Shown here: positions 43,451-57,759 of the stretch, piece by piece
How positions within the stretch are numbered: the first letter of the stretch is position 1
How the letters are laid out: each line of letters starts with the position of its first letter
NCBI GenBank assembly: GCA_964017155.1
Contig: OZ024854.1
Span: 14,346,181-14,410,180, forward strand
Length of the DNA: 64,000 bases
From: Oasisia sp. SBJ-2009
Lineage: Eukaryota; Annelida; Polychaeta; Sabellida; Siboglinidae
Reading direction: 5' to 3'
The notes under the pieces: generated by a model
Database searches by the model: none
What the model saw: only the letters and a program-made list of their open reading frames with translations
What the model was told of the DNA's origin: nothing
Position numbers and translations under genes: made by a program

Positions 43451-46400
43451 CTCCACGAGTCCACGGGCTGCTGGAATACTTCCATTTGAGGCTAGATTGA
43501 ACACCATAGACCTAGCACACCAAAAATATTCAATCACAACCCATTTTGACACATTCAAGTAAATATTCAAGTTTGACTTTAAAAAAATTAGAAGACTTGA
43601 CAAAATTAATTAGGAAAATGGCTAAAAGAAAAACACATGCTAACTAGCTACAGATACACAATAAAGAACCAAAAACTTCCACACATCTGGTCCCAAATAT
43701 CACACTAATCTCTCCTGGCAGTTATAGCTAATCCTTCATTCAGAGACCACCAACAAGTCGGGACATAAACCCCCATTAAACCCCCATTAAACCCCCATTA
43801 AACCCCCACACGCTGCCCTATTAGACTTCTCTTTTTATGTGGCTGTCCGACATTTCCACAGCATTGCTTACAGGACTTGAAAACACTCTTATCACCAATC
43901 TGATTACTGCCTCCACTACGGGACAATCTCAATCAGTATCAGGACATTTGTTAAGTTATAACAAAGTGAGAACAGAGAACAAACTTGTATTGTGTTGACT
44001 ATCTCCCTGTGCAGCATGCATTTTTTATTCTGATTAAAGCGTGTCCTTTCTGCCAGCATTAAACATTTTTTATTATGAGTCATATGACTATATCAATGCC
44101 GAAAATATCACCAATCAAATTCCACAGATGTATAACATTTCCGACCTGTGACTGATAAACTACATCTAGGGCATAATGCCCATATTTAGTCAGAGTACAA
44201 AGGGGGCAAATGCATGGTAGTAGATGAAGATAACCTGTGTGAGTGAGTGTTCTCACAGGGCCAACAGTGTTGTCTGACCAATGGGTGACCAGTGGACACA
44301 GCTAAACAACACTGGCATCAGTTTGATTGTGTTGCTTGAAAGCCATTCTGAAGAAGCCTGGTGTTGTTGACGCATGTCATACGGGTGTTGTTATTGTCGG
44401 TGATGCAGTTTCATTTCATGTTAACAAGGAATCTCTTGTTGTTGTCTGCCAGGAGGCAGTGGTAACTGACCTACCTGGTAGGTAACTTTGTAACTGACTG
44501 AGGGTGTTCAGACTCCAGCAGTTGTAACCCACACAATGGTTTAAACAAATTAACTGAACTGTGTATGACCACAATGTGTCATATTCTATGTGGTGGTCAA
44601 GTGTCACCAATAGAAGTGGTTGTATTCTTGTGTGTGTATTTCATAGATGCAGTTAGCTGAAACTCATATTGGACGATTAGTTAGATAACGAATATACTGA
44701 ATTATTACACGACCGTACATCTTGGCTATATCTTAACCATTGGGCAAAGTAAATGATTTGATCAAGACAGGAGTTGGTTTACTCTACACGTATCTAGAGC
44801 TAGCAAGTATAGCTCGGCGCATAACAACTTATCTGTAGGACTTTGTGCACCTGTATGTTAACTCACACAGAGGTAAATTACATAAGTGGGTACACACAAC
44901 TTACACATCACCACAGGGACTGTGTATGTCTAACAAGGTGTCCCAAGCATTTGTTCACCCCGGCTAAGACACCCCTATGGGTGCAGCACACCTGTGAGAC
45001 GCACAGACAGACACAGACACACAGGTGGCATGTGGTGGTGCACTCATTACAGCGTCCAGGGCCAGGTCTACCTCGCCTCACTCCCCTTGTTATGCTCACC
45101 CAGCTGGACTGTATTGTTTCACGTACATATTGTAGAGGTTTTAGAAGGCAACAACAAACACAGGTTGAAATGGTGTTAACACACGACTCTATTCTTAACA
45201 GATCTACCTTGTTTGTAACTACTTCTGTTTATTATATTTATTCAATTATTTAACAAAATAACCAATCGGCATTGCGTCACCATATTAACCACGTCTACAT
45301 TCAACAGATAATTTGTCACCCAACAATCTGTTTCCCACATTGGTGTTGCTATAAATGTGTCAATAAATACACAAATAATAATTCAACAAAGAAATAGCAG
45401 CAAGCTTATACTTCATGCATAAAATTATAACAGGAATTGGAAAAAACATGACTGGTTCGACCCAAGGAATGTTGCCCAGAGGGCAAGAACACGGAAATGG
45501 TTATTCTAGGAAAGACTTTCACTGGCTGCTATTACAACTAAAAACAACTGCGTCACTATATGGGGTATGGGTGCATTTTGAGTGTGTGGGTCTGTGGGTG
45601 GGGGTTAATGAAACGTCACCAACTGCATCAACATATTGCCACATGGTGAAGGTCTTGAGAAAATAAATGAGTACATAATCGGAACTATTTCACCTTCTAG
45701 TCGAGGTTAACAGATGGTTGATGCCCGTCCTAAATGTGAGTGTCTGGCTCGTCTAATTTACGACTCACTTCATACAAAAAGTAAAAAGGCAAGTTCTTAT
45801 ATAGCGCAGTATCTAATCCTCAGGACCGTTCAAAGCGCTTTACACAAAACCTATTTCGTATTGACTAAAATGTGCCAGCTCATTTCTATGGAATTGAGTA
45901 TGTACTTTGAGACAAACCATCCGACACATTAAGTTATTTTTAAAAGGATCCAATAACAAAACTGGCCATGGGTAGCAGTGACTGTAAACATCACCCATAC
46001 ATGAGGAGGACTTGGACAGAGCACTACAGAACACAGACAACTCACATAAGGTAGTTAGTTACCCTGTGTACAATGTATGTGCTATGCATGCATTGGGAGG
46101 TATTTTTCACCCATGATTTTATGAGTACATACATTTAAGAAGACCTTATTAATCTGCACTTTCACAAGTTTCTGTCACTAACAATCAAAGTTAATTATGT
46201 TAATAATTTTAATAAAAATACCATTCTTTTATAATTAATAACAATGATCAGAGTTGACACCATTGATGCTAGTGTTCTGTGTGAAGAAAACCTGGCTGCT
46301 TGAAGACTGCAGCTCAGTCTGTTCAGACTGCACTACAGATGGTGTGTGAAATTAATACCCCCTATTAATTAGTGCTCATTGGTTGAATGGCATTTCATTC

Positions 46401-48980
46401 CCTCTGGCTACACACACATGGCATGTATTTTCATAAGTGACTTCACTGCCGTGCTGAAATTCCTAGATTATCTGTTTCTAATTAACATGCCACAGACTGT
46501 AGTAAATCTCTTCACTCTAAGGTCAAAACTAATGCTTACAGGTGTACACATTAGTGCGCATGCCGTCTAGAATAAGTTCAGCAGTACTAAATGGATAATT
46601 TAACCCCAGCTCCAAAAAAGTTATTCTGTCATCAATAAGACATTACTGCAACTTCTACCACAAATAATGTTCTTTTCAACTGTGTCATACAAAATGAAAA
46701 TCACCACATTATTTCTATGTTTATTGGGCTTTCAAAATAATTTGTTACAATGTGGTGTGTAGCATATTCAACCCTACTAGATATTATGATTATATGGGAA
46801 CTTAGCAAAACCCACACATATACATGTGACAATTTTCATCATGTCTGAATATTAATGTGCAACAGTGGCTGACAGTGCATTTCAATAGCTAGCAGAAATC
46901 ACTTTAATGCTAACCATTATTCTTCTTTTTTTACACAACAATCCTCCTATTAATCCCCAATACTTCAAAGAAGATTCCAGGTATTAATTAAAGGATGCAG
47001 ACACCAGGCTTGAATTAAACATTTCCAACTGTAGCAGATGCCATGATAATTTGTTATATTGAAGTTTCAGAAACAAAAGCCGCCATGCTATATAATTAAA
47101 CACTTCAAAGCATAGCAGATGCTAGAGATAACTATTTCTTAGAATGTAGCAGACGCCATTCTATTCTTGTGTAGTGTTTGACAAGGGAACATACCTGTGT
47201 CATTGTCAGGCCTCAATTCAAAGTGAGACAAAACAGTACAAACAAGTACAAACAAGACATGAAGGTTGAACAAAATAGCAAACGTCAGGTTTCATCCCAA
47301 AAGATAGAGAATATAGCTATGACTGTGACATGTGAATGGGAACCGTCTGCCACTACCTGCCAACATGACAGGGGTTGTAACACAAGAGGGGGTGTTTGAT
47401 AAGGGGTGGTAACTTCAGAGATTATGACTCAGACCTGTGCAGTCACAGACTTGTGGTTACAGCTGACATTGATCCTTGATCCTCTGATAAATCACACCCC
47501 ACACCTGACAACACCAGGAAACCAAGGCCAGAATCACCTCTATAAGGGATCATATCAAACAGGAAATGGTTAAAACATTAGCTGTGTATTTTCAGATGCT
47601 ATAAGAATTCTGGTTGCCGTAGCAACAGACACAAATCAGTGGTGCTATCAAATTATAAATATTGCGCTCTTGAGGTTCACCCAGTAGCTACATCAGAGCT
47701 TAAACCTTAATTAAGGGGTCAGATCACAGTTATGTATTTGGAATGTATTGCCCAAAACTGTGCAATGAAGCTAATTTAATAGAATGAAATAGTACATCCA
47801 GCAATGTTTGAAGAGTTGAAATGTGAGTGTAATGCTGCATTTTGAAGGGGATCTGAAGTCTGTCGTTGACTATATGTCTAAATCACCTGTAGGCATACAA
47901 ATCCAGGTATATTTTTTAGTATATCACCTGGATCATATAACTCATTACAAATCAGTATCTACAGCAAAGCCAAAGTTACTACAGCTGACATGGTCACATA
48001 CAATATATTTTACACAGGTTTGACATATTAGTTATCTCTTGTCTCCACAATACTGCCACTACAACATTAATAGCAATTAACATACCTAAGCAAATCAATG
48101 ATACAGTCCCCAAGAGTGTTTGACCCAAACTAGTACCTGGGACCCCTGTAAGACAGAGATAAAGCCTGGCTAGAGTGAAGTCTCAAGCACCCAGTGCCCA
48201 GTGTGCCTGTGATAGAGGGAGCCCTGGCCTGATATGACATGGTCCAGTCCTTGCCCTTACTCTGGCAGCTCATAACTCAGTGGTAGACAAACACCTCACG
48301 TTTATGGCACAGAATTCACAATTTTACATCATCGATGATCACCTAACTACAATCATGGTAGTGCATGTGCGTGCATGTGTGGGATATGTCAATGTTTTCT
48401 TCCCAGATGGTTTGTATTTCAGGCTTTCTGGGATTATTCTACGATCTTTCGGAAATAAAGTAATGCTTTTCAAACTTTCCCACTATTTATGTTTTTTATC
48501 CGTTCTAGGGTTCACATTTCACACCTTACACCAGACAGGCGTAACTTGATTGCTGATATTTTGGAAGTAAAGCAATGCTTTTCAAAATTTGCCAAGTTCT
48601 TTTATCAGTTTTAGGGTTCACATGTAACATTTTAGACGGACACAATAACATCTGGATTGCTGATGATGTTACATATATTTTCTGTGATCATTTGCAGAAC
48701 TTGCATTAATACAGACACATGTGCCTTCCTGGTACATATGTGTAAATGGAGCCATCAAACGTTGCATTTATTAGCTAGTTCGTGAATATTAAACATTCAC
48801 AACTAAGAAAAAGAACAATGCATCCGTGCTCCAGGCTGTTTCCCGGGGCGGATGGGAGGGAATGTTGCAAGCCTGGGAAAAATCTGGTAGCTGGATTAAA
48901 TGGTTTCCCACACCTGGCACTAGCACAAGAACTCTATAATAACTATCGCAGACGGCAGGAGTATTGCCAGGTCTACTTAC
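43451..48980 (-). other. Remainder of intron 2 of EPB41L5-like gene
   Basis: It contains ACCCCCATTAA repeated four times at 43764-43808 and a reversed retroelement tail near 45795-45845 (TTATATAGCGC then AAAGCGCTTTACAC). No other coding or repeat signal is recognised. Confidence 0.45.
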
Positions 48981-49023
48981 TTGCCACTTGTTTCCTGATA
49001 GTCTTCGTTGGATCCAGCCAATG
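48981..49023 (-). CDS. EPB41L5: EPB41L5/yurt-like exon 2 (FERM F1 end)
   Basis: A 43-bp micro-exon: acceptor TACACTTACAG, donor GTAAGT; enters phase 0, leaves phase 1. Encodes HWLDPTKTIRKQVA, the invariant 'HWLDxTKxIxKQ' block of 4.1 FERM domains. Too short for ORF detection; found by homology and confirmed by phase agreement with both neighbours. Confidence 0.93.
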
Positions 49024-49390
49024 CTGTAAGTGTACAAACAGGGTCATAATTAACACTGAATACACTTGCAGACAGGGTTATGTTCCTCTCAGTAAAAAAC
49101 ACCTGACAGGACTGTTGTTTCTACTGATGAAATAAATGGAATACACAGTCCTGAATTCAAGCTAACTATTAACAGACTGAAAGAAAACAGGGCACACGAG
49201 TCTTGTCTGTCACCATATCATTTTTGTGCTGTTTTGCCATTTTCAATTCCAGACCCCAACTACATGAATGAGCTTTAAGGCCTATGCATTCTTTCACATA
49301 AGGCATAACTGCCACAGTAGAAACTTTAATGGCAAGTTTTATAGTTTTCCATTCAACACAAATTCATCTAGAATGTGGAACTAAGAGTAC

Positions 49391-49495
49391 CGTGACATTT
49401 GTGACGTCTGTGAACTGCAAGCCGAAGTAGTCCGTCTCTATGAGGTCGAGGTGGTAGAACACTTTCTCATACAGCTCCTGACCTAGGCTCTTTTT
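49391..49495 (-). CDS. EPB41L5: EPB41L5/yurt-like exon 1 as placed (FERM F1); gene start missing
   Basis: Acceptor TTCCAG, phase 0 at both ends. Encodes [20 protein letters not shown] then [15 protein letters not shown], the 'KxxxGxELxxxVxxHLxLIExDYFGLxF' part of F1. The donor reads GTACTC, weaker than the other donors. EPB41L5 (Yurt in flies, Mosaic eyes in fish) is a cytoplasmic FERM adaptor that binds Crumbs and limits apical membrane growth. In vertebrates about 60 residues precede this point, so one or more upstream exons with the start codon are not in the annotated set. The 16 exons total 2574 bp (857 codons plus stop), all phases consistent. Confidence 0.93.
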
Positions 49496-50807
49496 CTGGA
49501 ACACATACAAATGACTATCACAACAACGGAATTCACACGACGTGTAACTTTCTTTTCACTGTAACATGTACATAAGTGAGACGTGTGACTAATAACAGAA
49601 TACGAGATAAGTACTAGATTTGTAGCTATGGGTACATGTATAATTTATTATGTTGTGTAGGCGAATCCATCAGGATCACGTCTAGTTTGGGTGCGGCTTT
49701 AACTATGGGTGTGGCTTTGAGTGTAGAGTGTAGGCTAGAATGTAATATCTGCAGTACATGTGCTATGCTTTTTGTGACACTATAAAAACATTTGACTACT
49801 ACGTATGCAACTGATTGTGTGTAATGTAACTACACACAAGTCAAGCGCATTATGTGGTCTCTATATGAAGTGACATTTTGCACAGATGGAGACATGTGTA
49901 AATGGACTGAATCTGTCACATACAAAAGCAGTCATAACACAAAGTTGTGCCAAAATTCCAAATACATACTGTCAACAACTCAACATTTTGTCACAACAGT
50001 GCACATACTGTCACAAAGGTCATAATACATGCATTGTCACAATCTTCTGCACTTTGAAATTGCTATAGATCACAGTACACATATGGTCATAACAGACTCA
50101 CATTCTCAGGTCATCCAGTTTTAAGACACACTTAAAGTTTTTAACATACTAATTTTATGAGATAATATTCCGTCATAATGTATCTAAACATCCTTCACTA
50201 CATTTAATCTGGTATTGAACAAAGTATTGTATTAATAATTCAGTGATATTGTTTTAATATGCCAGTAGAAGTTTGAGACAATGTCACATAACACCATAAA
50301 TATCACAAATGCTGCAACACCTTATTCTAATCTCAGCTGACCTGCCACTGAGTGAGTGCCAGAGTCCAGCACTATGGAGCTGCAGTCCATGTTATTTCAA
50401 CAGTGAACAGTGAACACTACACACACCACACACAGATATAACAGTCGGATTCAGCTTGATAAGAAATAACCACTTATCAGCACAACACTGAAATAATAGT
50501 TTACCACTGAACCAATTGTAACCAAGCCACTACAATGAACAAAACACCATACCTACTACCTGTGCTTGTAGCCTTTGTTTATAACATATTTTAAGCAGAT
50601 ACTTTTTAACATATTTTTGCAGATGCCTTTATTGAACATATTCAAACCAATGGAATGTTGTCTAACAATTTCACTGCTAAAATAAATAATAACTGCTCCA
50701 ATAAGTTTGTTTTTACCGACAATGCAGAGCTTAATTACATGTTGATGAAACAAGTGAAATCGTTGAATTAAGAACACCCCTTAGTAGGTTATGCAGTATG
50801 ACTTAAC

Positions 50808-50893
50808 AGTGGATGGATGGATGGATGGATGGATGGATGGATGGATGGATGGATGGATGGATGGATGGATGGATGGATGGATGGATGGATAGA
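50808..50893. repeat. (GGAT)n microsatellite
   Basis: About 20 units of ATGG; the Met-Asp-Gly-Trp frames are artefacts. Confidence 0.97.
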
Positions 50894-50920
50894 TGGTCAG
50901 TTGATCTTAACTATAACAAC

Positions 50921-50925
50921 ACACA

Positions 50926-50961
<36 letters not shown>

Positions 50962-50995
50962 CCCACGCACGCACGCACACACACACACACACACA
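50921..50995. repeat. (CACG)n/(CA)n microsatellite
   Basis: CGCA units followed by a CA run, 30 bp after the GGAT array. Confidence 0.95.
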
Positions 50996-51892
50996 TTTAA
51001 ATAGATTTCTAACTACGATATGTGAATGCAATTGGTTCATATCAAGTGAGTATCTGGAGCAGTGTTTTCAATCTGATGGAGACACAATGCAGCAAGAATA
51101 GTAGAACACCCCCTTGAACTTGAGGCAGTGCCCCATTAAAAGGATTTGTACACAGGCTGTCTAAGACAGACAGACAGACCCACCACAATGGGCAGTGTGT
51201 CAGGCTGACTCACAAGTCATAAACCACCTCATTTCACCTTCTGTGTTCACACCAACTGCCACTATCACCTGATAACACCAGAGGCCAATCAATCAGATAA
51301 CCACCCCTCCCCCTGTATACCACTCTGCATACTTTAGAAGCAAGCTCTGGCGGCTGATATGGCAAAATACCATAGCCAATACTGTCATAAACGATAACGT
51401 CCCTACTCAGTAGGAAAGTGTTGCTGGTTGTCAGTTGTTGTACACCACTTCTGCAGCAGATATTAAATTTTAACTTAATCTATCTTGTTACATTAGTCAT
51501 TTCATGTTACTGCAATGGGCGGACTTGTAAAAGTATCAAGTGTAGTAGTTATTTTTCAAAATGTACTTGAACATTAGAAAATTGGCGTTTCCAGTGGATA
51601 CAAATTGACGGGCATAGATATACCTATTATCTTAGTTCGGTTTTTCCCTAACAAAAACAAGGCACGTCTTTTTCTTAAATTTTCCATGAGTTTAGTATAA
51701 TAATAATTAAGTAATAAGTGTTTACCTATATTGAAACATGATCATTTAAACATAATAATAATGTATAACATAGAGTTCAGGAAGTGCCCCAAGAGCCAGC
51801 AATGGCAAAGTAACTGTGGGGCAATGTGGCCATACCCCAGATATCTGACATTTCCAGGGAATGACTCACTGGAACTTATCAGGGTTGTCAGA

Positions 51893-51945
51893 CCCCCCCT
51901 CCCCACCCTCCCCACCCTCCCCACCCTCCCCACCCTCCCCACTGC
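51893..51945. repeat. (CCCACCCTC)n C-rich tandem repeat
   Basis: About five 9-bp units CCCACCCTC; could form an i-motif or G-quadruplex on the opposite strand. Confidence 0.9.
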
Positions 51946-52363
51946 CTCTCTGCTCCCACCTCCCTCCTGGTGTGTGTCCCATCTGGATTTATTTACAACT
52001 GGACCTTAATGGAAATGCACTCCACAGAGACAGCCCAGTCACAGGGAAGGGGTTCCCTCAAAAACAGGGATCTCATCAAAACATGTCTGCACAGACCTGT
52101 TACACATTCAGCTGTCAAAAATGTAAGGGACATTTCTAGAATACCAAAATTGGGTGAATCCAAAATTCTGACCTGATTTTTAGACTGAAATATTATTTAT
52201 CAATAATTTTCCATTTTCAAAATTATGCTTTTTCATCAAACAAAATATTAACCCTGCGAAACGATGATCATACTACAACTTATTTAGTTATGGCCGCTTT
52301 AAAATGTTAATGTGTTGACAGCTGGCTTTGGTTTAAATTTGTACTGGTTTTAGCAGTTTTATA

Positions 52364-52857
52364 AGGACAAAAAACGCAACTGTTTCGTGGCATACACCTA
52401 ATAAAGTTAATATAAAGAAACAATTTCCACATATACTCAATTTTTTAACTTCAGCGGTTTACCAGAAAAATATTTTTGAACACCCAGCCATCCAAATACT
52501 ATGCGCTACTCCATCTTAGACGAAAAATGACGTCACGAAGGTGAGACCCTCTCCACGTAGATTCCCTGCATGGGGTTTGGCTGTTTGCGGGCGTACTGTT
52601 GTGTTAACAGTACGCCCGCAAACGTGAATCCATTGCTTCGATACTACCGGTTGTTTAAACTATTATTGCAACCGTATGCTGAACAGTAACTGGTAAGGCA
52701 TAATTACTAAAGTTTACCATAGATTTAACCACAGATTTAGAAACACGTCTATAAGCAACTGCTAGATGTCATGCCAGCTGAACGAACTGTCGAAGACTCG
52801 AAGTTGTTGACCCTTAACAACGTCGCAGGAAGCTGACCGGCTTCAGCAGAGACATAG
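52364..52857 (-). mobile_element. Deletion derivative of the 13-872 THAP transposon
   Basis: The start AAGGACAAAAAACGCAACTG and the next 200 bp match one terminal repeat and subterminal region of the 13-872 element; 52623-52857 matches 13-872 positions about 215-455 in reverse, including the AACCGTATGC..GCATAAT start of the THAP frame. The middle (about 455-655 of the first copy) is gone and replaced by a perfect palindrome at 52583-52623. The other terminal repeat is cut off at a GGGGGA simple repeat. No intact TTAA is left at the outer end. Confidence 0.75.
52583..52623. repeat. Perfect 18-bp hairpin at the deletion joint
   Basis: GTTTGCGGGCGTACTGTT, a 5-nt loop, then AACAGTACGCCCGCAAAC. 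Confidence 0.95.
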
Positions 52858-52858
52858 A

Positions 52859-52922
52859 TTGCGAGGGGGAGGGAGGGGGAGGGAGGGGGAGGGAGGGGGA
52901 GGGAGGGGGAGGGGGGGAGGGA
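52859..52922. repeat. (GAGGGGGAGG)n G-rich tandem repeat
   Basis: About five units of GAGGGGGAGGGAGGGGGAGG type; quadruplex-prone. It marks the truncation end of the transposon derivative. Confidence 0.92.
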
Positions 52923-55900
52923 GACATGCAAGCATGCATGTTGATCCTACAATGCCAACTTTGTTAATGTTACTTGGCAATAAACAGTCTGAATATGACA
53001 TCTGACTTTTATACCATATTCCAGATGCATTACAAGAATCATTCATCTTGATGAACCTCCAAAGCCTATTTCATATGCACATGAAGAACTGTGTTTTAGA
53101 GTATACATTACTATAGCTTGTAAACATCAGTATGTCATGGTGTGGCTAGGATGGATATTATATATGCACCTATAATACTACAGATGTTATACAGACACCA
53201 TGTTATGTGAATGTTATCAATTCACATTCAAATACAACTTACTCAAACTATCTCATAAGCAGACACATATTTACCAACAGTTCATGCAGACCTCATACTC
53301 AATTACTCATAGCTATGGTAACTTCCCAATCCTAGGGGTGAAATATCTGACCCCCAGACAGGGTTCCATTCAAGTCATATAACTTTCTGGTTATGCCATA
53401 AAGTCGTGAAATAAGTGTGTTCTTTCTTTGTCTTCTACACCTTTGACACATGAAGTTGAACATGTTATCAAACTGTACAGACAGTTCTAGGCACACACTA
53501 ACACAGGCACTACAATACAGACAGACATCACATAATCACCTACATGCACGAGCATGCACTTGATGTCTACACCTACCACGTCACTTGGGTTTTGTTTTGC
53601 ATACTGTTTAATGGACCAACAACCTTTCATTATTCATCCTGGAATCATCCATCGACAACCATTTCCCCCTTTTTGCAATTAAATAATTCATGCAGATACA
53701 TGCATGCTAGCTGTCATGTGCCCTGCCTGGAATACTCTGAACCACATTAAACAGTCCGCCAACAAAGGCCCGCAGTATTCAAGGACACTGACAATCCAAC
53801 AGATCTACAACTGACTTGACTGCCTGTTCAGGTTATGTCACTGGGTTATTCATAAGCCTATTATAAAGCTCTGGCAGCCTCAGGTAAATGCTGCTGATCC
53901 ACACAGCAGACAACAAAGGTGTCTGACTGAGGCATGGGTGTTTACTGTTTAGTTCATTAGGCAAACAAACAATCCACTAGAACTTACAACTATCTCGTTT
54001 CTAATGAAATATTTGCACTATACTGGAGCATTTGCATGGCAAGCATTAATCACAGTTGTGGGGAGGGTATTACCCACAAAACGATGAAGAAGTGTACCGG
54101 GGTAGTCACAATTTACCTCATCAATATATCCGCACGGATGAGAGACATTTACTTGTTATCATCCCTACATCTGTCGTTTTGTTGCATTTAAACAGAAATG
54201 GCTATTTTTATTGGCATAAATGCCAGTTTATAGTAAATAATAAACCTGCTGCTTCATTGTGACATTTACATCAGGGAAAATAAACTTACAGGCTCACCTG
54301 TAATTGTTAGATCAATATATTGTCAATACATTGGTCACACACTGGACTTGCTATTTTCATTAAGTATTCCCTGTTTAAAGTGGAACTAAACATGGGCATG
54401 ACCTCCAGTGGGCACTTGAGAATCCCATAAACAGGAAGGCTCAGTGAACCCAGCCAGTTGGCTTGAGGTCAACCACACTGACAAGACCAGTGGGACACAG
54501 AGTCTGAGGTAGAGTGGACTTCTGTGTTGACAGGATGTAGTGTAGGTCAACCACAGTACCAGTGCAACAGTTGGACAAGTCTGCTCTTGTGACAGCTCCA
54601 GTTGCTGTCTTTCATAACGACACTGGGATCAATGCACTGCCATTCAAGGTCTAGGCATGTTCGAGGATAACATCTATCATCCTGTCTGTCTTCTTACTGT
54701 CTGTGTCGTGTGGTTGTGTCACTACAGGCAGCCACAACAGGTCCAGTGTCACATGTGAACGTCACACACAACTGTACTACAGGAGCCATCAGTCTCAGAG
54801 CTGGCAGACTTCACATCTGGCATTTAATAAGTCAGTTTGCTTCTATTGTTTGCAAGAACCTCCACGCTCACCTGTGTATCCAACATGGTCACTTCATAAC
54901 TCTGCACAACTTGCAGCCTTGTTTACCAGACAAAATATTAATAGCGACTAGAAAGGGCTTTCAGAAGGGACATTAACAATAAGGCATCTGTTTTGTTGTC
55001 TAAGTTAATTTCACCAGGAAGCATCCTGTCCTGAATGTGGAATTATGTAAATGCACCAAAAATCAAACCACCATCAACTGATGCTGAACAGAAGCCATAA
55101 ACTGTCTGAGGGTGTACTATGATCATCCAAGTACCAATAAGCAGTGCCTCTGGGAGAAACCAAACATACTTGGATTGTAATTTTTTACCGAACACAAGCT
55201 CCCAAGCCAATGCAAAGTCTGCACAATCTAATATTAAAACCAGTTATAAATAACCCAAAACTGGCACATCTTAAAATAGTATATTCTCATGATAATACTT
55301 CTAGTAACTTTTATTAAACAGTGGGCAGATTTTACAACAAAACACCACCTCGCCTTGGTTAGCAAAGAGCAGGCATATCCAGCTGTGCAGAAAAATAACC
55401 CAGATATAATGTAGTATGTACACAAAGGTAAATGGAGAAGTGTCTCAAGTTACATTGCTGCAATGTCTTCAGTTAATCCACTGATAGTACAGTGTACAGC
55501 TGGATTTGATTAGAGGGCACAACATGTAAACAACCCAGTGACACAACATTCTCTCTACCAAGCTTTGCTATTTTATTTGTTGCTATTTAGATAATAAAAA
55601 ATGTTGTGGAAATATGCCGTTTGGTTATTTCAGGCAATTTTTTTTAATTATGTGACATTATTTTCCCTTATGTTTATATTCCTTATGTTTTATATGTTGC
55701 TGTTCTCTATCTCAAAGATCCTCTAGATGGATTGAAAGATGCTTGGCACAAAAATATATACTGGAAGTTAAGAACACATGTAAATGTACCTACTCCTATT
55801 ACTAGATTAGCCACTAATTGACAATTGGTAAGTTAATATCACAGAGCACCAGATCTGATATTCCATGTGCAGTTTATTGTTGTTTACTTTTCAAAACTCT

Positions 55901-57759
55901 ACCCAACTTAATAGGACATAATTAACAAGAAAGCATAATTAATGACAAGAACAAGTGCCAGACATCTTTGGTCAGGTAGTTTGTCATTAGTTTAATGAGC
56001 AAATGTTATCACTACAAGTTTGTAAACATTAACGCAGAAAAGTATAACTTTGCTGATGGAAACTAGTAACATGTTATCACTACTTGTAAACATTACAACA
56101 TAAAAGTATATCTTTGCTGACGGAAACTAGTAACATGCCAGGAAGAACACACCTGTCTTTACCTTGATGTGTATCTGCACTGGACTGAGTAGACACTGCC
56201 TGAAGCTGACATCGCATTAATTAGTCACCAGTCACTCACCACTGACTCATTCAGAGGCACTGGCCTCAACACAGCCACTGCAGATATAAGCCTATAATCT
56301 GGGATAATCTACAAGTGGATTATATGTGTGCTATGGTGGTAATCCAAGAAGATGAGGTTTGCAGCATGTCTTGGCTCATGTCTACTTTGTGAAAAGAAAC
56401 TAGAAAGAGACCGCAGGCATAGTGGATTCACCAAACTGTCGTCAACAACTGTTTCACCTACATAAAAGATCCACATTTGGGATTCTAAAGTACATTTGAT
56501 AAATAATGGGAAAATTATTTAAAACAACCATTGCATGCATTTTGCATGGATGTACATGTTTTGCATGATACATGTACACATGTATGTACACGTGAGGTTT
56601 TGCATATCTGTACACAGATGTACACATGTTTTGCATGATACCTGTACACATGAGGTTTTGTATGATACATGTACACATAGATGTACACACAAGGTTTTGC
56701 ATATATGCATACACTCAGTCTCTCTGCAGTCTCTCATCATTTATTTCTTGTCATGCTTTTGACTGTTCCCCTTTTAGTTACACAAATCAACACACTGCAT
56801 CTAGCTTTAGTGCTACCAAAACCATAGATATAAATAGTGACCAAAACAGACACAAGTCAACTACTAGTACTGCAGCAATAAAGCAGAGCTGGTTTGTTTT
56901 CCAAAGTGATGTGTTTCCCAGACATCAGAAAGCATGGTGCCAGTCAGTTTGTCCCATAGATAACTCTATGGTTTGTCCAGTGGCCAATCACTTTCTCTAT
57001 GAGCCACCTATATGCACTAGAGTCTTCTGAAAGCACTCTATCACATAAACATTGCACTCACATAATGTATGCTTTGTCTCTAGGCCATATCACCAGTTCC
57101 AGAATACATCAAAAAAATTATAAATCAATTTATATGCAGTGACACAAATACAAAACTTGTCGTTCTGCCCACATGTTAGTCGATTTTGTAATCTTAAATA
57201 TAATACTCTACACATATATAAGAGTAACACAAATTTGGGCAAAAATAGTTGAGACACTGGTGGGTCACTTGCACTGCTGTGCTTGATAGCATGAACAATT
57301 AATTATCTACATGAAGACCAACTGACCATGAATCTTGACCACAATATTGTTAACTCTGCTAAATTATATGACTTATTCCTCAGGACTTCCTGACCTCAAC
57401 TGGGGGGTCACAAAGACTACTGATTCACTGACTGGTCAGCTGCAAAACTTATGGTCAGTCTGTGAACATTGTCAAGAACGGAAGCCATTATTTAGCCCGA
57501 TGTCAAACACACTGACACATCAGTGCTTACAGTTCTGTTGAAGGTGGCAGATAATTTCAATACTAGCATTTACCAGTTTATACCATCGGTCTTGGGGTGG
57601 GGACATGCATATTGAGTGAAGTTAAGAAAAAATTGAATACGTGTAAAAATTGTGAGAGAAAAATTTCTTTCTCAAAATAATGTTTTTCTCATATATATAA
57701 TCAATAATTAATGTGGTAATACAGCATTGAAACTGTGCCAAGATGATAAACATAAGTCT

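Noticed and set aside
40474..43603. Many 70-274 codon minus-strand frames ([14 protein letters not shown] repeats)
   Set aside because: Products of the 32-bp minisatellite; 32 is not a multiple of 3, so three units give one 32-residue period in every frame. Only the 79-bp exon at 40478-40556 is real.
48130..48300. GCTCATAACTCAGTGGTAGA resembling a tRNA A-box
   Set aside because: No matching B-box at proper distance and no cloverleaf; possibly an old SINE head but not supportable.
56161..56220. Possible donor and 55-bp exon on the minus strand (CAGTGCAGATACACATCAAG then GTAAAG)
   Set aside because: The translation does not resemble the missing FERM F1 strand and the acceptor is absent.
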